Assembly (NCBI GenBank): GCA_009781315.1
Contig: WQYI01000001.1
Coordinates: forward strand, 347,947-411,946
Reading direction: 5' to 3'
Source: Candidatus Endomicrobium embiratermitis
GTDB lineage: Bacteria; Elusimicrobiota; Endomicrobiia; Endomicrobiales; Endomicrobiaceae
DNA length: 64,000 nucleotides
Part shown: positions 26,084 to 37,000 of the stretch, in pieces
Position numbering within the stretch: the stretch's first letter is position 1
Layout: each line of letters begins with the position of its first letter
Position numbers and translations under genes: made by a program
Notes under the pieces: generated by a model
What the model saw: the letters and a program-made list of their open reading frames with translations, nothing else
Told to the model about the DNA's origin: nothing
Databases searched by the model: none

Positions 26084-27862
26084 ATGGCAACACCGATGGA
26101 AAAATTTATTCAGGAAATTGCGGAGCTTACAACGCCGGATAATATTTATATCGTCGATGGTTCCGAAGAAGAAGCAAAAAGGCTTGTGAAAGAAGCCTGT
26201 AAAGAAGACGGCGAAGGAAATTCCGTACTAAAGAAATTAGACGATAAATTTTCCCCTAACTCTTATTATCACCGCTCAAACCCCAACGACGTCGCAAGAA
26301 CCGAACACTTGACATTTGTCTGCACTCCCGACAAAAAACAAGCCGGACCAAACAATCAATGGATCGATCCCAAAACAGCCAAAGAAAAAATGAACGGATT
26401 ATTCAAAGGCTGCATGAAAGGAAGAACTATGTATGTTATTCCTTTTATTATGGGAAATCCCGAATCAAAATACGCGAAAAACTGCGTTGAAATAACAGAT
26501 TCTCTTTACGTCGTGTTAAGCATGAGAATTATGTCCAGAATCGGAAAAGTCGCGACCGACAGAATAGGCGATTCGCCGGACTTTTTCAAAGGCATTCATT
26601 CAATAGGAGACGTTAATCCCGAGAGAAGATTTATAATGCATTTTCCTCAGGAAAACTGCGTTATGAGTTTTGGCTCCGGTTACGGCGGAAACGCGCTTCT
26701 CGGAAAAAAATGTTACGCTTTAAGAATAGCTTCTTATCTCGGATTTAACGAAGGCTGGCTTGCGGAACACATGATTATTATAGGCGTAGAAGCTCCTGAC
26801 GGAAAAGTCACGTATTTTCTCGGAGCTTTTCCCTCAGCCTGCGGAAAAACCAATCTCGCGCTTTTACAGCCGGTATTTCCCGGATATAAAGTCTGGACTA
26901 TCGGCGACGATATAGCCTGGATTAATGTCGGCGAAGACGGACAGCTTTACGCAATCAATCCGGAGGCCGGAATGTTCGGAGTTGCTCCGGGAACAGGTAT
27001 GAAGACAAACCCGGTAATGCTTGACACTCTTAAAAATGATAATTTTTTCCCGACATTATTTACAAATACCGCGTTAGATAACTTTAACAATACTCCGTGG
27101 TGGGAAGGATTATCCGATAAAATTCCGTTCGATATGACGGACTGGCAAGGAAATAAATACGATAAAGCTTCCGGAAAACCCGCGGCTCACGCGAACTCAA
27201 GATTTACGGTTTCAATTTACAATTGCCCTACTCTTTCAAAAGAATATGACAACCCCCAAGGCGTGCCTATTTCAGGCATTATTTTCGGCGGACGCAGAGA
27301 AAGCACGATTCCTCTCGTATATGAATGCAAAGACTGGAACAGCGGAGTATTTACCGCTTCGATTATAGGTTCAGAAACCACGGCGGCGGCATCCGGCGGA
27401 CAAGTCGGAAACGTCAGACGCGACCCTATGGCTATGCTTCCTTTCTGCGGTTACAATATGGGCGACTATTTCCAACACTGGTTAAACATAGGCAAAAAAT
27501 TAAAAAATCCTCCTAAAATATTTATGGTTAACTGGTTCAGAAAAGACGAAAACGGCAAATTTATGTGGCCGGGATTCAGAGATAATTCAAGAATAATTAA
27601 ATGGATGATTGAAAGAATCGAAGGCAAAGCAGGCGCGAAAGAATTCCCCATAGGATTATTTCCTCTAGATAACGCGATAGACACAACAGATCTCGACATT
27701 AAAAAAGAAACTATGGACAAACTGCTTTCATTAAACAAAGACGACTGGAAAAAAGAAGTAGTAATGATTGAAGAATTTTACGCAAAATTCGGCGATAAAA
27801 TACCTCAGGAACTTAGAGATCAGCTTACTGTATTGAAGAAAAAATTAGATATGGTAATTTAA
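26084..27862 (+). CDS. pckG: Phosphoenolpyruvate carboxykinase (GTP)
   Basis: Interconverts oxaloacetate + GTP and PEP + CO2 + GDP. 592 residues from MATPMEKF at 26084, with AGGAAGGA upstream; the frame back to 26030 has no such site. It is the GTP-type family: kinase-1a loop GAFPSACGKTN with SACGKTN at 251-257, kinase-2 IGDDIAWI, FGGRRESTIPLVYE, and the guanine-site region NWFRKDENGKFMWPGF. In fermenters the enzyme often runs in the carboxylating direction towards succinate. It is followed by a long palindrome. Confidence 0.97.
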   Translation: MATPMEKFIQEIAELTTPDNIYIVDGSEEEAKRLVKEACKEDGEGNSVLKKLDDKFSPNSYYHRSNPNDVARTEHLTFVCTPDKKQAGPNNQWIDPKTAKEKMNGLFKGCMKGRTMYVIPFIMGNPESKYAKNCVEITDSLYVVLSMRIMSRIGKVATDRIGDSPDFFKGIHSIGDVNPERRFIMHFPQENCVMSFGSGYGGNALLGKKCYALRIASYLGFNEGWLAEHMIIIGVEAPDGKVTYFLGAFPSACGKTNLALLQPVFPGYKVWTIGDDIAWINVGEDGQLYAINPEAGMFGVAPGTGMKTNPVMLDTLKNDNFFPTLFTNTALDNFNNTPWWEGLSDKIPFDMTDWQGNKYDKASGKPAAHANSRFTVSIYNCPTLSKEYDNPQGVPISGIIFGGRRESTIPLVYECKDWNSGVFTASIIGSETTAAASGGQVGNVRRDPMAMLPFCGYNMGDYFQHWLNIGKKLKNPPKIFMVNWFRKDENGKFMWPGFRDNSRIIKWMIERIEGKAGAKEFPIGLFPLDNAIDTTDLDIKKETMDKLLSLNKDDWKKEVVMIEEFYAKFGDKIPQELRDQLTVLKKKLDMVI

Positions 27863-27867
27863 AATTA

Positions 27868-27914
27868 CCCCTCCCCTCTCACGCTGCTTAATTAAGCAGC
27901 GTGAGAGGGGAGGG
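27868..27914. terminator. Long perfect hairpin between convergent pckG and the giant autotransporter gene
   Basis: CCCCTCCCCTCTCACGCTGC followed by TTAATTAA and the matching inverse arm, about 21 bp of stem with one unpaired C. It has no U-tract, but its position between convergent genes suits a bidirectional terminator. Confidence 0.6.
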
Positions 27915-28023
27915 TACAAAAATTAACAATCTTTACACAATCTTCTTGACAGTCTTTTTATTTATTTCTCTTCGTTTTGCCGTGCCGCCCGTTGTTTTAT
28001 CTACTATCTTTTCTGTCTTGATA

Positions 28024-31000
28024 TTATTCCACAAAAATCTCTACCCTGCGGTTCTGCGCTCTTCCCGCCGCGGTCTTATTGCTCGCTTTAGGCATCGACA
28101 ACCCAAACCCTATATAGGTCAACTTTTCTTCCGGAATTCCGTTTTTCACAAATTCGTCATATACCGCTTTCGCTCTTTGCGTGGATAATCTCTTGTTCAA
28201 TCCTACGCTTCCGGTACTGTCCGTATGTCCTTCTATCGTCATATTCTTATACTCAAACTGTTTTATCTCTTTCGCCTGTAACGCTATGTTTTCTTTTGCT
28301 CTGGCCGATAAGTTCGCGCTTCCTATCGCAAAATTGGCCATATCCATGCTAAACGACTTTAATACCGGTTTCTCTCTTCTTGCCTTTGCCTCTTTGCGGG
28401 CTTGTTCCATCGCCGCTTCATTATCCGCGTCTATTTCAGCCTGCTTCTTTGCTTTTTCGGCTGTCGCTGTCGCTGCCGCTGCCGCGGCTGCCGCTATTTT
28501 TTTCGCTTCTTCCGCCGCTTCAAGCGCGGCTTTCTCGTCCGCGTTATCTTCCGCTTCCACCGCTTCTTTTATGTCCTCGATTTTCTTGCCGCCAAATAAA
28601 TATCTTATCCCTATATTCCCGTACGCATTCTCATATCTCTCTCCGGCATAATACTTCGCGTTTATGAATCCTTTCCAGTTTTTCGCTATCCTTACTTCTC
28701 CTCCCAATCCCGCTCCTATCTCAATATTTCCTTCTTCGGAACTTCTGCTGTAAAAATTCACTCCCGTATCCTCAAACTCGCTCTCTATTTCATACTTCGT
28801 TCCATCTATCTTATACTTTCCTTCCGCATTAGCGTACCATATCCATTTCCCTTTCTCATAACCCAATCCCAATCCTACTCTTGCCGCGCTTCTTAAATAA
28901 TTTCCTTCTCTAACGTCCAAATTGTATTGCCCCGCCCCTTTTTCTTTAAACGCCCCGTACATAGTATTGGCCGCCTCTATTCCTCCGTACGGCCTCATTG
29001 TTATGACCTTGCCCAAACATATATTTATCCCCAGCTCCATATCCGCGCTTACGGTTACAGCGTTTATATCCGCTTTCGCCACGTCCCCGGCATATGTCAT
29101 TCTTTCGGTATTAAACTTATCATAGCTTCCCAACAACATGCCTTTCAATTCCCAGCCGTTTCTCAAATATCCTCCGTATATGCCCAATCCGTTCTTGTTC
29201 CCGTCGGCTTTATGCTCCCCCTGCTCTATATTATCTTTGTTTATCCTTGCGTATATTCCGTACATCATATCTCCGCCGGAATCCCTCTTTATATATCTGT
29301 CATATCCAAACATCACTCCCATCGATATATTTCCGTAATCTTCCAGTGAATTCTCGTCTTTATAAAAACTTTCCATTCCGCCTTTCAACTGCACCCATAG
29401 CCCGGAATTCGTTTCATGCTCTTCCCTGTGATTTCTTATTTTGTCATACACTTCGTTATTCGGGCTGTCCGCCGCTATGTTTCTTATTACATTCGATAAA
29501 AAATATCCCGATGTTCTCGCCAGAAAATCTTTTATTTCGGCTATATCTTTATCCGTTCCGTTGTCCAATTTAATCATCATCTCATTAAATATCGTCTCCC
29601 AGTTTCCGGGTTGTTCGGAAATTATGTCAAACGCTCTCGCCGTCTCACTCTGATTATACGTCAGCGGCTCCAAACTTCTAAAATTCGTCAATATGCTGCC
29701 GTCTAACATAAGCTTTACTATCCCGTCAATATACCTCAGCTGATAGTCGTTTAGATAGCTTTTGCCTAATACGATTATCGTGCTGCTTGCAAATACTCCG
29801 TCCAAAGTGCTGCTGCTGTTCGTTATTATCAAATTATATTCTTCTGCGGTATATGTTCCTATTCCGGCATAGATGTATATATTGCTGCCTCCTATGTATG
29901 CCGTGCCCGATGATTTTATTATGTCATTTTTGCCGTTTGAAAATATGTCCATTTTCAAATTCATATCGTCCGCGATTCTAAAATCTCCGGCTATTTCCAC
30001 CGTGTTCACCGTTTTGTTATGCATATCCAGCGAGCTTGCGCTTCCAAGCTCAAGCGCTTTTCCTTTATATGTCGCGCTTGCCAGCATTATTATGTCCCCG
30101 CCGTTTATATTAAAATCTCCCCACACTTCATTCTCGCCTCCCAAATATATCTTTCCTGTCCCGTACTTGTTTATCTCTATCCCGCTTCCGCTTGCCTCGC
30201 TTAATATTCCGCTTTCAAATCTTATATCATTGCTTCCGCTTATTCCTAACTTCGCATTTATATCCATATACACGTCATTTGCTTTTCCGTCCGCCATATT
30301 GTCTCTAAATGTTACGCTCCCTCCGTCCGTATCAAATGTTATTGCGCTGTCCGCTATATACAACGCTCCGCCTTTACCTACGGCTTTGTTCCCTTCAAAT
30401 ATCACTGTCCCGCCGCAAAAACTCGTATTCGCTCCGCCTTCGGAATATATCGCTCCGCCGCTGGCGCCGGCGCTGTTGTTTATGAAATTTACAATAGTCG
30501 ACGCAAAATCTATAAGCGAATTATTTCTGTTATATACCGCCCCTCCCGAACTTACCGCTACATTATCGTCAAATGTTACTTCGCTGTTTGTAAATGTCAT
30601 TGTCGAATTGGCCGTGTTGTATATCGCTCCGCCGCTGATGCCGGCGCCGTTGTTTATGAAATTTACAATAGTCGACGCAAAGTCTATATGCGAATTGTCT
30701 CTGTTATATACCGCCCCTCCCGAACTTACCGCTACATTATCGTCAAATGTTACTTCGCCGTTTGTAAACGTCATTGTCGAATTGACCGTATTGTATATTG
30801 CTCCGCCGCTGATGCCGGCGCCGTTGTTTATGAAATTTACAACAGTCGACGCAAAGTCTATATGCGAATTGTCTCTGTTATATACCGCCCCTCCTGACCT
30901 TACCGCCACATTGCCGTCAAACATCACTTCGCCGTTTGTAAATGTTATTTCCGAATTAACGGCATTATATACCGCTCCGCCCAATGAAGCGGCGTTGTTT

Positions 31001-34000
31001 CCGATAAACATTGCATCGGCGTTTACGAAAGTCATTGTTGAATTATTCCAGCTGTATATCGCGCCGCCGCTGCCTACCGCCGTATTGTTTATAAAAGATA
31101 CTTCTCCGCCCATATTAACTATTCCGTTATTGTTTATTACCCCTCCGGCACCGCTTGTGTTAAAGTTTTGAAATGTCAGATTTTCTATGTTTATCGTATG
31201 AGTCGACGCTATTGTAAGCCCTTTGTTGAACCGTCCGTTTGAATCTATTATGTATACGTCGCCGTTATAGCCCGCTATCGTTATATCTGTATAATTAGGA
31301 AAATCAAACGGATCTTCATCGTTTGTTACCGCCGTTATATTTTGGTCTAAATATATCGTATTTCCGGTAGTCACCGCTTTATACGCCGCTACAAACTTAT
31401 TCCACGGGCCAAGCATGTCTAATGTCAATAGTCCCATCCATGTATACCCGTAATCATAAAGGCCGGATTGCCATACCAAATTATAAATACTGCTTCCCGT
31501 TGCCACGTCGTATATATTATTGTCGTCAAATGTCCCGTCGTTTTGAGTATTTGAATAAAATATCGCCCTGCTGTATACTCTGGCGTCAAGCGCTCCGGTA
31601 GACGTATTATTGACATACAATACGCTGTTTGCCGTATTTATCGTTATATCGTCAAAATAGAGTATGCTTGTGCGCGAGCCTATAAAATCTACGTCCAAAG
31701 TAAGCGCTCCGGCGGCTCCTACTTCCATACTGCTTATTTTTGCGAACGTTGAAAAATGCACGTTTCCGCCTGCTAAATTAAATCTCCCTCCGAAATCGAT
31801 ATCCGCTCCGGACGTAAAATGCATTTTTCCCGTTCCTGTTTTGTCTATCAGGCCGGTTCCTATTATCTGCCCGCCAAACGCTAAATTATTGCCCGCGCTT
31901 ATTGTCATCGTCGCACTGCTTAACGCGTAATTTGATCCGGCGCTCATCGCCGCTCCCGTAGCCAATTCAAACTCGCTTCCGCTGCTAATATTATGCGCGC
32001 CCGCAAATGTATTGCTCGTTACTACCGTATTTCCGCCTGTTTGCGAAAATACGCCTGTGTATCCGCTGCTGTTTCCGTTTACGTTAAATATTCCCGCGCT
32101 TTTTTCTATTAATCCCAAACCGCTTATTCCGTCGTTTATTGTTACGGTTCCCGATCCGGTTATCATTATCGTTCCCTGCACGGTATTATATATGTCGTTT
32201 CCCTGTCCGCCGGCGCTGTTTCCCGTAAACAATATGCTCTTGCCGCTTGCTGCCGACAACTCTAAAAGTCCGGCATTGTATATAGCTCCGCCGTTTCCGT
32301 TTACCGCTTTGTTCCCAGTAAAAGTTCCTTCGCCTTCCATTATTACCGACGAATTCGCGCCGTTATATATCGCTCCGCCGGTATCTGCGGTATTTCCCGC
32401 AAACGCTGCCGTTACGCCCGTAAAATTTATATTTCCGCTGTTGAAATTATATATCGCTCCGCCGAGTTGCTGCGCGATATTGCCGTTAAATGTTGCTGCG
32501 CTTCCCGTAAATGAAATACTTGAACTGGTAGTATTGAATATCGCACCGCCGCTGGTATTTGCTTTATTGGCGCTAAATATTACATTGGCTGTTGTAAATA
32601 TTATTTCCGAATTAGAATTGACGTATATCGCGCCGCCGCTATTGCTTGACGCACCGTTTCCGATAAATGTTACATTGCCGCCGGTAAACGTCATTATAGA
32701 ATTATTATAACCGTATATCGCGCCGCCGTTGGTATCTGCGGTATTTCCGGTAAATGATATTGCGTCTCCCGAAGACATCTCAAAATTTATTTTACCGCTA
32801 TAATTGTATATCGCTCCCGCTACGCCGGCAAACGCCGTGTTTTTATTAAAGACTACGCTGCCGCTTTTGAATTCCATCACCGAACCCAGATAATTAAATA
32901 TCGCGCCGCCGTTTTTTGCGGTATTTCCGGCAAATGTCGCGCTGTTTCCGGAACCGGCGTCAAAACTTATCAGACTGCTGCTATTGTATATCGCTCCGCC
33001 GTAAGATGTCGCCGTGTTGAGCGCCGTGTTGCTGCTAAACATTATGTCGCCGTTTGCGAAGGTAATTGCCGAATTTCTATAATTGCATATAGCTCCGCTG
33101 GCATATCCCGTATTTCCGGCAAACGTTGCTTTGCCGTCAAAATTTATACCGGCAGCCTCATTGTATATCGCTCCGCCGTGGTTGCCCGACGTATTACCGC
33201 TAAATATTATATTACCCCCTGAAGGCGCATTGAAATCTATCAGCCCGTCGGTATAATTATATATCGCCCCGCCGCTGCCGCCGCTGGCATTGCCCGTAAA
33301 CGCCGCATTGCCGCCGGTAACCGTTATCATTGCGTTATCGCCGTTCAATATCGCTCCGCCCATGCTGTTTGCCGTATTGCTTGTAAACGTTATATCGGCG
33401 TTTGCAAATGTCATTATCGAATTGTTCGTATTAAATATCGCGCCGCCGTCATAATTTTCCGCGCTATTTCCGATAAATGTTACATCGCCGTCCGTAAATG
33501 TCATTTTTGAACGTGAGTAATTGTATATCGCTCCGCCGGTACCTGCCTTATTGCCGCTAAACATTAAACCGGCGGTCGTAAATGACATTTCCGCAAAAGA
33601 AGTATTGTTTATCGCTCCGCCAATCTGCTGCGCGCTATTGCCGTCAAATGTTATATTGCCGTTTGTAAATGTCATTGTCGACATATAATAATTGAGTATG
33701 GCTCCGCCTAATCTTGTCGCGCTGTTTCCGGTAAACATTATGTCCGCGTTAGCAAATGTCATTTTTGAAGCGGTATTTAATATCGCTCCGCCCTCGCTTC
33801 CCGACGTATTTTCGGAAAATGTTATCGAGTTTCCCGAAACCATATTAAAGTCTATCAAACTGTTATTGCCGCTGTATATCGCTCCGCCCAAAAAGCTGCC
33901 TGTCGCGCTGTTTCCGGCAAATATTATATTGCCGTTTGCAAAGGTTGTTGTCGAATTATAATTGCATATTCCTCCGCCGTTGCCCGACGCTGTATTATTT

Positions 34001-37000
34001 ATAAAAGATACGTTGCCGCCTATATTTATTCCCCCGGAACTGAGTATTACTCCTCCGTTTCCGGTTTTGTTAAAGTTTTGAAATGTCAGATTTTCTATGT
34101 TTATTGTCTGCGTAGACGCTATTGTCAAACCTTTGTCCGCGCGTCCGTTTGAATCTATTATGTATACGCCGCCGTTATAGCCCGCTATTGTTATATTTGT
34201 AAAATCGGGAAAACCAAACGGATTTTCATCGTTTGTCGTCGCTATTATATTTTGGTCTAAATATATCGTATTTCCCGCTGTCACCGCTTTATACGCCGCT
34301 ACAAACTGATTCCACGGGCCCATGCTGTCCAGCATTAAAAGTCCCATATAACTGTACCCGTAGTCATAACTTCCCGTCTGCCATACCAAATTGTAAGATC
34401 CGTTTTCGTTTACCGCGTCGTATATTCTGCTGTCGTCAAACGTCCCGTTATTTGCGCTGTTTGAATAAAATATCGCCCTGCTGTATAACCCGACAAGCGC
34501 TCCCGTCGATATATTATTGACATAAAGTTTGCTGTCTGCCATGTTTATCGTTATATCGTCAAAATACAGTACGCTTGTAAGCGAACCTATAAAATCTACG
34601 TCCAAAGTAAGCGATGCCGCGCCTATTTCCATGCTGCTTATTTTTGCGGACGTTGAAAAATACACGTTTCCGCCGGCTAAATTAAAGCTCCCTCCGATAT
34701 CCGTTTTCGACCCGGCTTCAAAATGCACTTTTCCGGTTCCGGTTTTATTTATGTCGCCGTCGCCTTCTATCCCGCCGCTAAATATTATATTGCCAGCTCC
34801 GGTTATATTTATTGTGCCGCCTGAAGCATTATATATGTCCCTGCCGAAAGCAGCCGTATTGCCTGTAAACGTTACCGAGCTTCCCGATGCCATATTAAAA
34901 TTTATCCGGCTGTTCAGTCCGTTGTATATCGCTCCGCCGTCGGAACCCGCGCTATTTCCGCTAAACATTACATTGACGCCTGTAAATGTCATTTCCGCAT
35001 TATCATAATTGACTATTGCTCCGCCGTAAGAAGCCGCGCTGTTTCCAATAAACATTATATCGCCGCTTGTAAATGCCATTGCCGCATGATCATAATTAAA
35101 TATCGCGCCGCCTTGATTTGTCGCGCTATTGTTTATAAAACTTAGCAGCGACGACGGCATAAAATCTATTTCCGAATCATACCAGTTGCTTACAGCCCCG
35201 CCATACTGCGCCGTATTGCTGCTAAATGTTATATCGCCGTTTGCAAATGCCGCTGTCGAATTATTCCAATTATATATCGCTCCGCCGTACCATTGCGCCG
35301 TATTGCCGTCAAATATTACCGTATCGCCCGAAGACATTTCAAAATTTATTTGGGCGCTGCCGTTAAATATTGCGCCGCCGCTGTCCTCTTCCGCGCTATT
35401 TCCGCTAAACATTATATTGCCGTTTGTAAATGTCATAGTTGAATATTCGTTGTATATCGCTCCGCCGTACCATTGCGACGTATTGCTGTCAAATATTATC
35501 GTATTTCCCAAAACCGTTTCAAAATTTATTTGGGCGCCGTAACCGTATATCGCGCCGCCGCCGGCTTTTGAAGTATTGTTTTCAAATATTACCGTATCGC
35601 CCGAAGACATTTTAAAATCTACCAAACCATTTTTACTGAATATCGCTCCGCCGCTTCCTAAATACGCGCTATTTCCGGTAAACTTCATATCTCCGTTTGT
35701 AAACGTCATTATCGAATCTTCGCCGTATATTGCCCCGCCGAAGTAAGCCGCCTCGTTGTTTTCAAATATTAGCGTATCGCCCGAAGACATTTCAAAATTT
35801 ATTAGACTTCCGTTATCGCCGTATATCGCCCCGCCGTAATTTGCCTCGTTTTCGCTAAACGTTATATCGCCGTTTGTAAATGTCATTGTCGAGGCGCTAT
35901 TAAATATCGCGCCGCCGTCAAATGACGCCGTATTGCCGGCAAATATTACATTGCTGTTTGTAAATATTATTGTTGCGTCATCGGAACTGTATATCGCGCC
36001 CCCATTTTTGCCCGACGTATTATCTATAAACTTTATATCGCTGTTTGCGAACTCCATTTCTGATTTCTGCTCGTTAAATATAGCCCCGCCGAGCTCAGCG
36101 CTAGTATTACTGCTGAATATTACTGTGCTTGACGTAAATGAAATATTTGAATTATCACTGTTGTATATCGCTCCGCCGTTCCATCCATCGTTGTTGCTGA
36201 AGGTTACCGTGCTTGCCGTAAACGACATTGCCGTGCTATTCCACCAGACCCCTATATTCGATATCGCTCCGCCGTTCCATCCATCGTTGTTGCTAAAGAT
36301 TACCGCGCTTGACGTAAATGAAATTGTCGAATCATTAGAATTGTATATCGCTCCGCCGCCCCGACCTGCCGTATTCCCGATAAAAGTTACCGAACTTCCA
36401 GTAAATGAGATATTTGCAATATAATTATTGTATATCGCTCCGCCATAGTAGTAAATTGTCGTATTGCCGCTGAATATTACCGTGCTTGACGTAAATAAGA
36501 TATTTGAATTAAAACCATTGGATATCGCTCCGCCGCCGTTATCCAGAGTGTTGTTGCCGGCAAATGTTATATCGCTGCTTGTAAATGTCATTGTCGCATG
36601 ATCATAATTGGATATCGCTCCGTTGAAATCGGCGCTTCCCATATTGCTGCTGAACATTACCGTACTTGACGTAAATGAAATATTTGAATTATCTCTGTTG
36701 CTTATCGCCGCTCCTATGTTTCCGGCAAATGTTATATCGCCGCTTGTAAATGTCATTGTCGCATGATCTTGATTTAATATCGCTCCGCCGCCGTAATGTG
36801 CCGTATTGCTGCTGAATATTACCGTACTTGATGTAAATAAGATATTTGAATAACGATTGGATATCGCTCCGCCGCCGGAGCCGAAACCTGCCGTATTGCT
36901 ACTGAATATTACCGTGCTTGACGTAAATGAAATATTTGAATTAGAACCATTGTATATCGCTCCGCCGCCATATTTGTAGTCAAAAAAACTAGCTATGTTT

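Noticed and set aside
30481..30975. CRISPR-like array
   Set aside because: The period is 174 bp, without unique spacers, and the units are in frame in a coding repeat. No array or cas gene is seen in the window.
29873..31171. Long plus-strand open frame of 432 codons and many neighbours opposite the giant gene (for example 32012-32710, 34529-35008, 35129-35542)
   Set aside because: They are antisense shadows of the GGAIYN repeats (seen as repeated IAPP phrases), lack ribosome sites and have no independent homology.
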